Assembly: GCA_958510875.1 (NCBI GenBank)
Contig: OY294068.1
Span: 11,943,282 to 12,007,281, forward strand
DNA: 64,000 bases
From: Endomychus coccineus
Taxonomy: Eukaryota; Arthropoda; Insecta; Coleoptera; Endomychidae
Direction of reading: 5' to 3'
Shown here: piece after piece, positions 9,480 to 20,880 of the stretch
Layout: every line of letters starts with the position of its first letter
Numbering within the stretch: position 1 is the stretch's first letter
Position numbers and translations under genes: made by a program
The notes under the pieces: model-generated
Told to the model about the DNA's origin: nothing
Seen by the model: only the letters and a program-made list of their open reading frames with translations
Database searches by the model: none

Positions 9480-10036
9480 ATTTTTTTCTCATTACTCACG
9501 AATTTTCCATACTTTCCGTTAGTGAAATTTGGAAAAATGCGAAACTTTCAAAAGGGTAATGTAACTGATAGAACTTGTTCTATGGGATGTCAGAAGGTTT
9601 CGGATAACAATTTCGGGAGTATTATTTATGTTACAAGGGAATTTACAGTGCGACGTGTTACCTTAGCGTCTGAGGGGAATACTAATGGTAGAATCAAATT
9701 CCTCATCCATAAGAAAAGCTGTTATATTAATCACTAATTTTCCAGACTTACCCCTTATTAAAATTGGGAAAATGCGAAAATTGATTAAGGCTCATGTAAC
9801 TGATGGAACTTATTCTATGGTATCCCAGAAGGCTTCGAATATCAATTTCGGGTGTATTAATCACATTAAAAGTGATTTTATAGTGTATTTAATTAGGGCA
9901 TGGGCGAAATTCAGGATTTCGGAACGCTGCGACATGTTGCATTAGGGTCTGAAGTGGAAACTAATCCTTGAGGATGTATATCGGAATCGCTGAGATCGAC
10001 CAAATTCAAAATTTTCCCATACTTTTACTCCTTATG
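9480..10036 (+). repeat. Imperfect tandem repeat, units of about 240-270 bp, left part
   Basis: Units are marked by AATTTTCCATACTTTCC (about 9500), AATTTTCCAGACTTACC (about 9739) and AATTTTCCCATACTTTT (about 10011). Each is followed by AAATTGGGAAAATGCGAAA-like sequence, GTAACTGATgGAACTT, TCTATGG and CAGAAGG, and ends in AAAGTGATTTTATAGTGT. The last unit is broken at 10036 by a foldback element and resumes at 12123. Short frames within units have no motif. Confidence 0.75.
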
Positions 10037-12122
10037 AAAGGACCCCGCAAATTCCTTACGGGAATTGGGTCTCGGTGGATATTTCTGAATTTTTGATATA
10101 ATGTAGTCCATGTGATTCTGAACAAATGTTATCATTGCGCCAACCCCCAAAAATGAACAGATTCTCTGCTAGGGGGGGTTATATTTACGTTTTACTCTTA
10201 ATAGACTATTTATTTCTGAAGACGGGAACAATATTTCAACATGCTTCCTTCTAGTTTATGTTGCATAATATGGTTCTTCTCCCATAAAAAATGTTTGAAG
10301 CCCCCCCAACCCCTAAATTCCCCTTAAATAAAAAAAATATACCTTTTTCTGGATCACTCCAAAAATCATTGTGAAATGTTTTAATAAGCTTAAATACGGA
10401 ATCCGCACTTGTATTTCAAAAATCAACTCCCCCCCCAAATGGGGGATGCACAAAAAATTTCTGTGGATTCTTCTGAATTTTCGATATGATGTAGTCCATG
10501 TGATTCTGAACAGATTTTATACATGCGCGAACCCCGAAAAATTAACAGTTTTCCCGCTAGGGGGAGTTATATTTACATTTTACTCATAACAGACTTATTC
10601 ATTTCTGAAGGCGAGTACAAAATCCTTACATGCTTTACTCCAGCTTATGTTGCATAATATTGTTCTTCTTCCATGAAGAAATGTTGAAGCCTCCCCTATC
10701 CCCCTACCCCCCTTTTTTAAAAATAAAAAAATACTAATTCCTGGGTCACTTCGAAAACCATTGGAAAATGTTTAAATAAGCTCAGATACGGAAACCGCAC
10801 TTCTGTATCATAATTGCGTCTGTTATCCACATTTTGCCCGATAACTATTTATATAGCTATTTGACGTTTATTTGCATTTTTGTAAGGCGGGAAGATATCT
10901 TCAAATGATCTCGATTGAAATGGACGCATACGGCACTTCTAATGACTTCTTCAATTTCTACGCTTGCTTGAACTACATTCGCTTCTTCATTCCAATGAAC
11001 GCACGTTTATCAATTGCCATTAATTTAAGGCGGCTATGAGCAATCTTTTATCTTGCCCTAAGAACTGTCAAACTTATGCACTGCGTCTTGTCATCTTGTT
11101 TATTAGTAGTAATTATTGTTGTGCTCTTCTGCATTATTGTAGTTTTATTTACTGGTTGTGGTTACTAAAATTAATGACGTACCTAAATCGTGGGGATTGT
11201 TACGTATGCGAGAGATCTATTCGACCAGCGCAAGTATTAAGAATTGATGGAGTAGTAAACGCAAATAAACGTGAAATAGCAGTTATCTGGCAAAATGTGG
11301 AAAACAGACCTCTTCTAAATGTTGATAACGGACGCAATTATGATACAGAAGTGTGGTTTCCGTATCTGAGCTTATTTAAACATTTTCCAATGGTTTTCGA
11401 AGTGATCCAGGAATTAGTTATTTTTTATTTTCTCAAAAGTGGGGGTTGGGGAGATAGGGGAGGCTTCAACATTCCTTCATGGAGGAAGAACAATATTATG
11501 CAACATAAGCTGGAGTAAACCATGTAAGGATTTTGTACTCGCCTTCAGAAATGAATAAGTCTGTTATGAGTAAAATGTAAATATAACTCCCCCTAGCGGA
11601 AAAACTGTCCATTTCTCGGGGTTTGCGCATGGATAAAATTTGTTCAAAATTACATGGACTACATCATATCAAAAATTCAGGAAAATCCACCGAAATTTTT
11701 TGTGCATCCCCCATTTGGGGGGGGGGAGTTGATTTTTGAAATACAAGTGCGGATTCCGTATTTAAGCTTATTATAACATTTTACAATGATTTTTGAAGTG
11801 ATCCAGAAAAAGGTATATTTTTTTTATTTAAGGGGGGTTTAGGGGTTAGGGGGAGGGGCTTCAAACATTTTTTATGGGAGAAGAATCATATTATGCAACA
11901 TGAACTAGAATGAAGCATGTTAAAATATTGTTCCCGTTTTCAGAAATAAATAGTCTATTAAGAGTAAAATGTAAATACAACCCCCCCTAGCAGAGAATCT
12001 GTTCATTTTTGGGGGTTGGCGTTATGATAACATGTGTTCAGAATCACATGGACTACATCATATCAAAAATTCAGAAATATCCATCGAGACCCAATTCCCG
12101 TAAGGAATTTGCGGGGTCCTTT
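10037..12122. mobile_element. Foldback transposon with ~850-bp inverted arms
   Basis: The ends are perfectly inverted: AAAGGACCCCGCAAATTCCT at 10037 and its complement ending at 12122. The left arm runs to about 10875 (ACGTTTATTTGC) and the right arm starts at about 11261 (GCAAATAAACGT), giving arms of about 839 and 862 bp around a 385-bp centre. Each arm holds internal sub-repeats, including G/C runs (CCCCCCCC near 10430, GGGGGGGGG near 11717) and the phrase TGTAGTCCATGTGATTCTGA. No transposase is present. A 160-codon frame at 11036-11518 runs through the right arm with no motif and is probably chance. No clear target duplication could be seen, although the flanks rejoin in register with the surrounding repeat. 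Confidence 0.88.
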
Positions 12123-12245
12123 GGGTGAATGCCTAAAATTTCAAAAGGCTAATGCAACTCACTGAGCTTTTTCTATGGATTCTCAGAAGGTTGTGAATAC
12201 TAATTTTGGGTGCATTATTCATGTTAAAAGTGATTTTATAGTGTA
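12123..12245 (+). repeat. Continuation of the 240-270-bp repeat unit cut by the foldback
   Basis: TTGGGTGAATGCCTAAAATT continues the unit left at 10036. It then matches earlier units through TTCTATGG, CAGAAGG, TTTTGGGTGCATTATT and AAAAGTGATTTTATAGTGT. Confidence 0.75.
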
Positions 12246-12689
12246 TTTATCTAAGCGGAACATTTTGATCCTTTTCAAATAGAGATCTTATTCATTTATA
12301 ATCTGTTCTATTCAATGATATTAGAGTATCAAATAGTTATTCAGATAACCAGTTGCTAAATTAGCTTGTTTTTTCCATTAGATATGAAGATTGAACTCCA
12401 GCGTAGCAAGATTTTTTGTAATTCAGTTTTCATAACGTTTCATCTTCATTTAGATAGATCAAAGCCCATTTTTGTGTATATGAAGATAACAATGCCCAAA
12501 TCGTGATATAAAGTTTACCCTGGAAAAGTACCAATGTCAAGACAATATTCACATTTATATCTTAATTTTCTGTTTAAAAATGAGCAAATCTACCTTTGAA
12601 CATTGAAGAAGTTGCGAAAACTGTAGTAGTAAATTTGCTGTCAAGTAAGTCAGAAGCAATATGTGTTCTTGTTAGTAGACTCATTCTAG

Positions 12690-12795
12690 CACTAGGGCTG
12701 AAATGAATCCATTTTAGCACTCAATGTTAAAATAAACTCATTTTAACACTCATTGTTAAAATGAACCACTTTTTACATTAACACTCAGCGTCAAA
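12690..12795 (+). repeat. Small degenerate minisatellite, about 30-bp period
   Basis: Repeats of TTTTAACACTCA-TTGTTAAAATGAA type: TTTTAGCACTCAATGTTAAA, TTTTAACACTCATTGTTAAA, and ACATTAACACTCAGCGTCAA. Each unit is partly palindromic (TTTTAACA...TGTTAAAA). Confidence 0.65.
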
Positions 12796-12799
12796 GTGA

Positions 12800-15250
12800 T
12801 GACTTTTCGTAACTGATTTCCAAAAATTAGATTGTTATCATTATCTGTCGATTAGGCTTATTACATTCACTAATCAAATGTGATCTTTTGTGTTCAATTA
12901 AAATGTTTTTCAGATCTGAACGCGGTTTGGAAGCTACGTTTAGAGTGTGCTCAGTGAGAACACTGGGAATGTTTCCGTATATGAGTGCTTAATACGTCAT
13001 CCACCCATTCTTGTTGTTTATTTCTACTACTATTTTTTGTACTCATGTTAGCTCATGTCATCAATTAAGTTATATTTTCTATTTTGAAGATCTACAGGAG
13101 AGGTAGGTGGCTTCATGTGTTACTCGATTAAATTTACATGTCCTGTTAGCTGTAATATCATACAATTGAGTCTACGTTGATGGGAGATATTGTACCATCC
13201 AGGTTATACATCTTGCAAAATTGTATTTTCAATTCAACAAGAGATTGAAACAGAACGAATAGTAAAGAAACATAAATCACGAGTTTATAATAAAGTTTTA
13301 TGTAGAAGAACCTAGAACTGCAGTAAAACTTGCACTCCAACTTCTAATAAATAAATATGACAAAACATTTCAGCTTCGTGTCCGGCGTCCAGTAATTCTC
13401 CGAACGCTCATATGTCTATCTGGATAGCAATTTGTGTACAAATGTTGGAATCTCTCTGGGAATTACATCCAACGCTATATTTCTAGGATTTGCTTTGTGT
13501 TTTTATCATCTACGATTAATTTCATTCACGTACTTTTCAAATGAGTCCACAGTCATAAACTCGTTTCGAAACAGATCCAATTAAATCCGTATTTAATGTC
13601 ATATTTCTGAATATCCACATAAATTGCATCAATTAACTATTATTGTTCAATGCCTCTGGAATATCTTGTGAGATATTTGCTGAATATGTAACAGCTCATA
13701 TCTTTTCAACAAATCTATGTTGATATTTGGATATTATACTTTTCGTGTCACCTTTCAGATATTTATAAACTATAGACTCAAAATTTTTGAAAAATTACAA
13801 AGCATGTGTAATTTGTTGTCTACTCAATTTGGGTAATATCTGTAATAGATTTGCTGCTCATTCAATATCACAAACATGTACGAAATGTCGCAAATTGGTT
13901 GTCCGAATGGGGTATCTCCACAAACAAGGTACACTGTTCGTAAAGTGTATCTTTAGAAATAAAGAGGTCAAAGCCAACTATGATTTGCATTAATAAAAAT
14001 ATTAGGTCATCTCTCGGAAATACGATTAGAAGAAAAAATATCTGACTACGGCAAATAGAAGGCAAAGATCGAAAAGTTGGCTATGGCGTCAACACAACTG
14101 ACAGAAAATTTGTAAACGTTATTGAATTTGTCTCAAATAAAGCGGACGCGGATGCGTGGTTGGTGATACCCCATCCGGACCAGTAATTTGGAATGCCCCA
14201 TACATGTAAGGAGACAGTACATACAAAGCTATGAGTAGTCGGAATCTGGTTGTTCTTGAATAATTAAGATAAGAATGAAATTACTCCCATTATTGCTCTG
14301 GCGCATGCACCATAGTATGTTAATTCTTCTGGAGCATTCATTTGCTTATTCACTCATGATGAGAAGTTCTGATAAATGTATGTTCAGGAATATTCTTCGA
14401 TGATGTCGCCTGAATTTTTCTTTTTAGTAAAATATTAGACACATATTCGATGAACGAAAGCGCTACTTTGTGATGTACATTAAGATAATGAAGGTAAGCA
14501 TAGAGAAATAAGTATGATAGTATTACCATTCAGAAAGATCCTAACCCTAAATCTAACATTTCTGCAAACTTTTAGATGTAAAAAAGAGGTAATTCTCCTA
14601 CCCTTCTTGAATACATCGATATGTTATCAACATATTTGTTTAGATTCTGTGATTATTCAATGACTACCCTCACATCTAAGAGCAAAGGAGGATGAAAAGT
14701 TCGAGATAATAACAATGTTTTAGAATGTTGGTAATCTTATCTTGGTAATATGCATAATCTCCAGACGTAGGATCCTTCCATTGACAGGAAATAAGTTACC
14801 GCATTCAAACGGAATTACATCTCAGTTTGCCGAGGTTTGCTCTAATAATGAGAACTTCACTCTTATCATGTAAATTCAATGTTTTGACAGGACACTCAAA
14901 CTAACATTTCTAAATCCTACGGGATAAATTTTAAATGGTGATTTAGTACCGGCAAATGGCTCTAATTTCTAGAATTTTGACGTAATTAGTTTCCTAACTC
15001 ATTCCGTTTTATGTTACATCCGTAACTATTATAACACGTATTTGCTTGTCGAGTCTTATTATTTTAGAAATGAGCTACACTATGTACTGGCTCAATTACT
15101 GACGATGTGAGACTTACACATTTATCTAGGCTGTAATAATTTGGTATGAGTCAGGAATTAGTTTGCATACTACTGCTTGAAATACTCACTATTATCAAGA
15201 CATCTTTGAAAAAAATCAATGAATTGAAATCACTATGTTTGAGAGTTGAT
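12800..15250. other. No gene recognised
   Basis: About 2.4 kb of AT-rich sequence. The longest frames (60-68 codons) have no motif. TAACCCTAAATCTAAC near 14552 is only a single telomere-like phrase. Confidence 0.4.
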
Positions 15251-15326
15251 TTGAATAAATAATTGTATATAAAAATTCTCGGGAAATAGGTCACAATAAC
15301 ACTTTGTTTTAACTAATATAATAGGA

Positions 15327-16022
15327 AAAAATGAATTCTATGTAAAAGATTCATGGCACTTTAATGAATTTATAAAAAATCAATCCGTACCCGTAAACCA
15401 TCAACTGATTTCCTTGGACGTTGTTTCTTTATTTACAAATATACCTATTGTTTTGGCATTGAATAGCATCAAAAAACGTTGGGCAGAGATTAAAAACCAC
15501 ACACCTCTAGATCAATCGGAATTTATAAATGCTGTAAAATTTTGTTTAGAATGCACATACTTTCAGTATGGTGAGCAATTTTTTAGACAAATATTCGGCA
15601 CAGCAATGGGATCTCCTATTTCAGCTACCATTGCTAACCTCGTTATGGAGTGCCTAGAGGAATCTGTTATGAGCTCATTAGATTTTCGGCCTGTATTCTT
15701 TAAACGGTATGTAGACGATTGCCTTATGTGTGTTCCCAACGATAAAATTCAATATGTAATTGATAAATTTAACAATTTTCACTGTAAACTTCAATTCACT
15801 TGTGAAATAGAATTAAACAATAACATAAATTTCCTAGATATGAACATTAGGCATGATGCTGATGGAAAAATAAAAACCTCTTGGTTTACTAAAGAAGTAT
15901 GGTCTCAACGTTATCTTCACTTCAATTCCGTTGCACCAGCTTGTTATAAAAAAAGTGTCATAAACAGCCTTACTGATCGCGCGATAAAATTGTCCCAATT
16001 AAAATTATTCGTACTACACTAG
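15327..16022 (+). pseudogene. PLE-B reverse transcriptase, 5'-truncated and frameshifted
   Basis: The open frame starts in the fingers region (FYVKDSWHFNEFIKNQSVP) and continues through ISLDVVSLFTNIP (motif A), ECTYFQYGEQFF, FGTAMGSPISATIANLVME (motif B), and KRYVDDCL with the catalytic YVDD at 15708-15719. NINFLDMNIRHDADG and the region before the finger follow. The frame ends at a stop (16020-16022) just after KLSQLK. The continuing protein (IIRTTLELNGYPKTFF) lies in another frame, so one small indel near 15990-16010 has broken a single gene. Penelope RT is telomerase-related. The N-terminus is missing as in most genomic copies. Confidence 0.88.
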
Positions 16023-16603
16023 AATTGAATGGCTACCCAAAAACTTTTTTCAATCCTATCATTAAAGAAAGAATAAACAAAATCTATAATGGTTCGTCTA
16101 ATAAAAATAACATAAAAGGTAATACAGACAACTTTATAACTCTACCTTACATTCCGGAGACCTCAGAGAAAATCAAAAAATGTTTGAAAAAGTATGATAT
16201 AAATGTTGCGCATAAACCTACAAACTGTGTTGGGAAATATTTCTCAAATCTAAAACCGTTAATACCCAAAGATAAACAAACCCACACAGTGTATAAATTG
16301 AATTGTTTAGATTGTGATGGAACCTATACTGGAATCTCTAAACATTATTTACAAAAAAGAATGTACGGCCATAAATATAGCACAAGAAATAACAACTTAG
16401 AAAATTCCACCGCCCTTGCTAAGCATTGCTTTGATTATAACCATCAATTTGATTACAAAAATGTTAATATCTTAACTAAGGAAACCAATTATTATAAGAG
16501 ATCTATCCTGGAGATGATTCACATAAAACGGGACCCCAAATCTGTAAATCATAGGGTAGACACACAAAATCTAAGTCATATTTATACTAATTTGATTAAA
16601 TAA
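16004..16603 (+). pseudogene. PLE-B linker and GIY-YIG endonuclease, second half of the frameshifted gene
   Basis: Open from about 16004 (IIRTTLELNGYPKTFFNPII) to TAA at 16603, with no natural start of its own. Blocks: IKERINKIYNG, a lysine-rich linker, ITLPYIPETSEKIKKCLKKY, NCVGKYFSNLKPLIPKDKQ. Then comes the nuclease: HTVYKLNCLDCDGTYTGISK, where VYK and TYTG take the places of GIY and YIG, the R of QKRMYGH, and a C-terminal Glu in ILEMIHI. C-x2-C (NCLDCD) fits the zinc-binding insert found in Penelope GIY-YIG domains. Copies of this segment occur at 51376-51690 (minus) and 51731-52121 (plus). Confidence 0.87.
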
Positions 16604-17008
16604 TCTCTTGCAAATTCTTACATACGTCTTTATAAGTGTAGAAAATGTTTTTAGGAAGAATTCGTAATTGTTATTTCCCAGTACAGGTCTGAAACCTTTC
16701 TTAAGTGCCATGTCATAAATCCTACACATCTGGTTTCGAAAGTAGATACTTGACAAATAACTTCGTTCTTCTCATTTGTTGTGAGAATACCAATCGATAT
16801 GCACTCATATATTTTAATAATATTACTGAATAGCGGATTCTTACTACAAAAAAATAATTTTTATACATTAATTCTGACGATACAATTTCGATTATTCGTG
16901 GTTCTGTTCGTTTCGACGGCGTGGGCTCTTTTAATTGAAGTTAAATTGTGCGATTTGGACGCTTGTGTTATAATTAGTTTTAATAAACCCCCTTTTTAGA
17001 CATAGTGA
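16604..17008 (+). other. PLE-B 3' non-coding region with a conserved hydrophobic small frame
   Basis: A 72-codon frame at 16781-16999 (MRI.MHSYILIILLNSGFLL..., LFVSTAWALLIEVKLCDLDAC) is also open in the two copies near 51000 and 52400. A related LFVS-x-AW/A stretch is readable in the same frame in the diverged copies at 3860-3960 and 40100-40170. It may be a small membrane peptide or simply a conserved RNA region next to the ribozyme. Confidence 0.35.
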
Positions 17009-17050
17009 GTCTTCTGATGATGGTCGTGAGACCGAAACGTACGTAAAGAC
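17009..17050 (+). ncRNA. PLE-B minimal hammerhead ribozyme candidate
   Basis: GTCTT (stem I 5', 17009-17013), CTGATGA (17014-17020), extra T, GGTC-GTGA-GACC (stem II, 17022-17033), GAAA (17034-17037), palindromic ACGTACGT starting at the last A of GAAA (stem III, 17037-17044), A (17045), and AAGAC (stem I 3', 17046-17050, pairs with GTCTT). Expected cleavage is after 17045, about 86 nt from the element's end. The palindromic stem III suggests action as a dimer. Confidence 0.78.
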
Positions 17051-17164
17051 GAATAGTTAAAACAAAGTGTTATTGTGACCTATTTTCCGAGAATTTTTAT
17101 ATATAATTCATACTGGGTCAAGAATCTTATTATAAATAATTGTGAATGTAATACATATTGATTG

Positions 17165-17230
17165 AATCAAAGAACAATTACTTTGTTTTATATACCACTT
17201 TTGATAATAACATGAGATGTCATGTTTTCA
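17165..17230 (+). repeat. Solo end of a transposon also seen near 30055
   Basis: AAGAACAATTACTTTGTTTT, an A/C-variable stretch, then CTTTTGATAATAACATGA. The same arrangement at 30057-30105 lies next to a DDE transposase remnant, so this is probably a terminal sequence of that family. Confidence 0.55.
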
Positions 17231-17239
17231 TCCGAAGTG

Positions 17240-18235
17240 CCATTATCAAGTAGATACAAAATTATTAATTAAACAATAAAAATTTCAAGTATAATAGGAA
17301 CTAATGAGATTACAATTGAGAGTAAAAGATCATCGGAAATTTTAAAACAGGTAGATCCAGGGAAAGTGTAGTGTGAATTAAGGAACAATTTGTGTATTAG
17401 GTTAATTATATCTAATATTCTAAGAATTATTCTAAGAGTGCTTGAAAAGACAGAGGAAAAGAGATCACTTTGGTGTAGGTCTAACTCTCCATTTAGGATA
17501 TTATTATGGGAGTTTGTGACACCTCTATTGATTCTAATGTATTCAATTTGAAACCTTTGGTTTGATTATGTAAGATGACCTGTTTCAAAAAATGCTTAGC
17601 TTAGGTTGAATCTGTTTTGCTAAGTCTGAAGGAACGAAAATGTTCTTGGTACCTAGGTTTAAAATTACAACAAGTTCTAAACATTGAGCCATTGGTGAGA
17701 CGTTGGGAAAGGAGATAGGCAATTTCGGATCTTTCACTTCTTCGTGATATTCAACAAGATTCTTATTACAATTCAGAGACAACTTTCATATGAAAGTATC
17801 GAGATGCCTTACTGCATCTCCCATTGTTACTCATTTGCATTTCAGTTCGATTTATCTGTTGAGCTCAACATTATTGTTACAATTTAAATCAATCATTAGG
17901 TTCAGTTTCTCGTTGAATGACACCATCATAGTATTGGTGCAGGGTTTTCTTTCTGGTGTTTTTTGGACGATCGACGTTTGGAGATGGAAGAAATAGCACA
18001 TATGCAAGCGTTCGCCGAATCATGGGCATGGGTAATGTGAGTGGAAGGTTTATTTCGTTAATTATCACTGAATTAATTATAATTTCGAAAATGGGTAGAA
18101 TCTCACAATGCATACTTCGATCTTCACTACTAGTTTCGAGATCAACAAATGCACCATATATTCAGATATTATAAATGGCTACAATGATTTATATGTTTCA
18201 AAATGTGGTCACTAGTTCGAGCTGGTTCAATCCTA
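17240..18235. other. No firm gene; two unrecognised frames
   Basis: 17690-17730 resembles 21330-21370 (TTGGGAaAGGAGATAGGCAA), which is in the C-terminal tail of a Jockey-like element, so part of 17500-17800 may be the same element in decay. A 74-codon minus frame at 17889-18113 (with PSPNVDRPKNTRKKTLHQYY) is compositionally plausible as protein, but I do not recognise it. Confidence 0.35.
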
Positions 18236-18239
18236 CTAT

Positions 18240-18470
18240 CAGGAATTTATGGTGATCGAACAACAGACTAGATGGCTGATGAACACCGACCATGGAAATA
18301 TCTATAGAAAAGGGAGAGATCTCTCCCCTTTCTACAATGTTCTAGAGAGACCAATGAGCTCGTAAGTTTGACATCATCAATCAGATGAATAGCTCTCTTC
18401 TGTATATAATCTAAGTGGATGTTTGGGAACCGAATTTTTTTTTCAGTTATTGTTAAGAACATATAATATA
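18240..18470 (-). pseudogene. Jockey-like RT C-terminal tail fragment
   Basis: The minus strand encodes LDYIQKRAIHLIDDVKLTSS, then LVSLEHCRKGRDLSLFYRYF and HGRCSSAI. This is the well-known C-terminal tail after the RT domain of Jockey/CR1-like elements. The open piece is 64 codons, truncated at both ends. Confidence 0.75.
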
Positions 18471-18499
18471 GCTGACATTGAATCTACAAATGCCTATTT

Positions 18500-19825
18500 C
18501 CGAAAACATACGAACTAATCATGAATTTTTTGGCAATTACATAATGGAAATAACACCAAAATTTTTATATAAGTACCAGTACATAATTTTTCTTGCTTTC
18601 AACTGAGATTATCTGCTGCTTTCAAATACGTATCTTTTCCCGCGTCATCGCTCCTGATTTGGTGACCCCATTAGGCCTAATCCACATCAAAATATAATAT
18701 AAAATCATAACAAATTGGGTGAAATATGCAACTTCCATTTCTTTAATACATGTGTCAAATTTAATATGTGTTTAATTTAGTACATAATAAATTCCAAATC
18801 TGATGATAAATCCAACAAGCGATTCATAGGAAATATTGGGCAAGAGTGAGATAAAAGGGTTCTGAAATATTTATACGAATAAAGAGAGTCTAGGCTTCCC
18901 CACAAGATACTTCTCAATATAATTTTTTTCAATTTAACTATTTCACTTTGATGTTGGTGCAACGCTCGGAACGCTATGAAGTTGGCAACTGGCAGTCCAT
19001 TATTTCTACAGTCAACTGTTTGTAGTTATTGATGGTAGAACTTTTCATGGAGGAACATAGAGGCAGTCAAAGTTTCATATGATTCCTCAACTTCTGATCC
19101 AATTTAACTGTACTGTGATTGATTCGTAATAACTAATTGGTTTTTACTGGATGCCCTGTCGTTTAACTACACGACATTCAATTAAAACGTCGATATTTTG
19201 GTAATTTAGAAGGTAATTCGAGTCACGAAATATAGAACTGGAGTGTCTCCGGCGTCTAGGTCCGCTTCGGATCTCCTTTGTATGCATAACGTGGTCCACA
19301 GCGTTGGGCCATAAATCTAAGTAAACCGATATCGAGCTTATCACGTATACTGATTATTACATAGGTGTCTTTATTATATTTTTTGGAGCTTACTGATATT
19401 TACTACCACATCCGTATAGTAGACACTGGGAAACAACCTCAATAAATTGTTAACGATTGTCACTTGATAATTATATTAAGATATTGGATTTCAAAATATC
19501 AAGTTATCGACATTTCTCCTGAATGTGTATGTGGAATTTGCGGATTGACATTCAGACCATGATTGGATTCGATTAGATGATTGGCCTGATATGAGTCCTT
19601 CTTTTCTAGACCAAAACTTCTCGAATAATTTTCAAAATGTATACTGCAGTTTTGCGTTGTCTGTCCTATATAATCAGCACTTCAATCATCACATTGCAAC
19701 TTGTAAATTTGTTATTCATATGAGATCCATTGCGGAGACCCCATTCACAAAAACTTGTTTAAAAGATTAATTCATACAAGGTGGACAAAAGCTATTCAAT
19801 TGGATCATTTATAACCTATTGAGCC
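18500..19825. other. No feature recognised
   Basis: AT-rich. The minus frame at 19144-19344 has a basic, serine-rich stretch but no family motif. Confidence 0.35.
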
Positions 19826-19829
19826 TGAA

Positions 19830-20590
19830 TGTTGATAAAACAAACTTCATTGCCTTCACAACAACAATAATGAATTAACCGAATACCCAACATATGAAAG
19901 TTTATAAATTCTCATGTTCATATTATATTTAATGCTCCTGTTCTTCAATAAAAAAAAGTTAGTCCAGTTAAATATCTGGGGGTTATGATTGATCAATTTC
20001 TGAAATAAAATGACCATATAGAATATTCAGTAAGCAGACTCCGTAAATTAATATATGAATTTTATCAACTGAGGGATATTTTCTATAATAAAAACTTGCT
20101 CATGTTCTAGAACTCCTTTGTCTGAATCCATAATACGATACTGTATTGTCATCTGAGCTAGAACATTCAAAACTGCAATATATCAGGTGGAAATGATTCA
20201 AAAGTCTCCTATCAAGATTATCTTTAAGAAAAATAACGCTACCCTTCCGTTCGCCTTTTCTTGGACACTGGGCTACTCACAATGAGTCAATTATTGTTCA
20301 TCTATCAAAGTTTTGCTCATAATGAGTCCAACTAGGACCTATGTATCAAATTCTTACAACAACCAAAAAAAGGCGAATCACAATCCACAAATCCTTAGAT
20401 GTCGACTCACTCATGAACAACAATTTATTAGTTTCATCGGCACTAAATTGTTCAACTTGCTACCAGATACGTTGAAGAATATTTCCAACATAATTAGATT
20501 GAAAAAAGAACTGATATTATACTTTCCATCTGATTATGATCTATTGACAGATGTTTTTTACAATGGAATAATCTAATTAATAAAATAAAT
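19830..20590 (+). pseudogene. CR1/Jockey-type non-LTR RT, C-terminal half, decayed
   Basis: Plus-strand pieces in several frames: LNVDKTNFIAFTTTNN, VKYLGVMIDQFL (the LGV-x-ID block after the RT palm), a thumb-like region with QLRDIFYNKN, and an 87-codon open tail at 20313-20576. The tail contains RTYVSNSYNNQKKANHN, ILRCRLTHEQQFISFIGTKL, FNLLPDTLKNI and KKELILYF. The order matches the end of a non-LTR ORF2. Stops and shifts show that it is dead. Confidence 0.75.
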
Positions 20591-20624
20591 ATTAATTCTT
20601 ATGTATCTTCCTCCCCACTCATTC

Positions 20625-20840
20625 ACCACGTCTTTCTCTCTACCTTAAAATTCTCACAAATAAACATACTATTATTGATATTGAGTAACATCTTTTTTCC
20701 ATTTTCCAGTTCATTTACATACTATAGATGGATATATCTAGCGTTGCTTCAATGAAATCTTCCTGATTGTGTGAATTTAGATTCTACATTTCTTTCTTTC
20801 TACCTTGAAATTCTCACAAATAAACATACTCGAATCTCAA
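20625..20840 (+). repeat. Short direct duplication, about 160 bp apart
   Basis: TTCTCACAAATAAACATACT preceded by a TTTCT-rich TACCTT(A/G)AAA occurs near 20640-20675 and again near 20795-20835. Confidence 0.65.
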
Positions 20841-20880
20841 TTTTCCGACAATTTCTACAGGCAAGGCACCTACATTAGTG

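Larger units (their letters stand above)
15265..17131 (+). mobile_element. PLE-B Penelope-like element with 12-bp target duplication
   Basis: ATAAATAATTGT occurs at 15253-15264 and 17132-17143. The left end is a 51-bp inverted copy of the 3' end (15265-15315, ATATAAAAATTCTCGGG...GTTTTAACTA), joined to a 5'-truncated RT frame that opens near 15327. The 3' part holds the GIY-YIG segment, about 400 bp of non-coding sequence, a hammerhead-like motif at 17009-17050 and the family terminus (TTCATACTGGGTCAAGAATC). The left end stops about 32 bp short of the full terminus, as in the other PLE-B copies. It is the only copy here that keeps the PLE-B RT domain. Confidence 0.9.

Noticed and set aside
11036..11518. 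A 160-codon open frame on the plus strand
   Set aside because: It runs from the foldback centre into its inverted arm, has no known motif, and ends in repeat sequence. It is best explained as chance.
14552..14567. Telomere-like TAACCCTAAATCTAAC
   Set aside because: A single short occurrence without an array.
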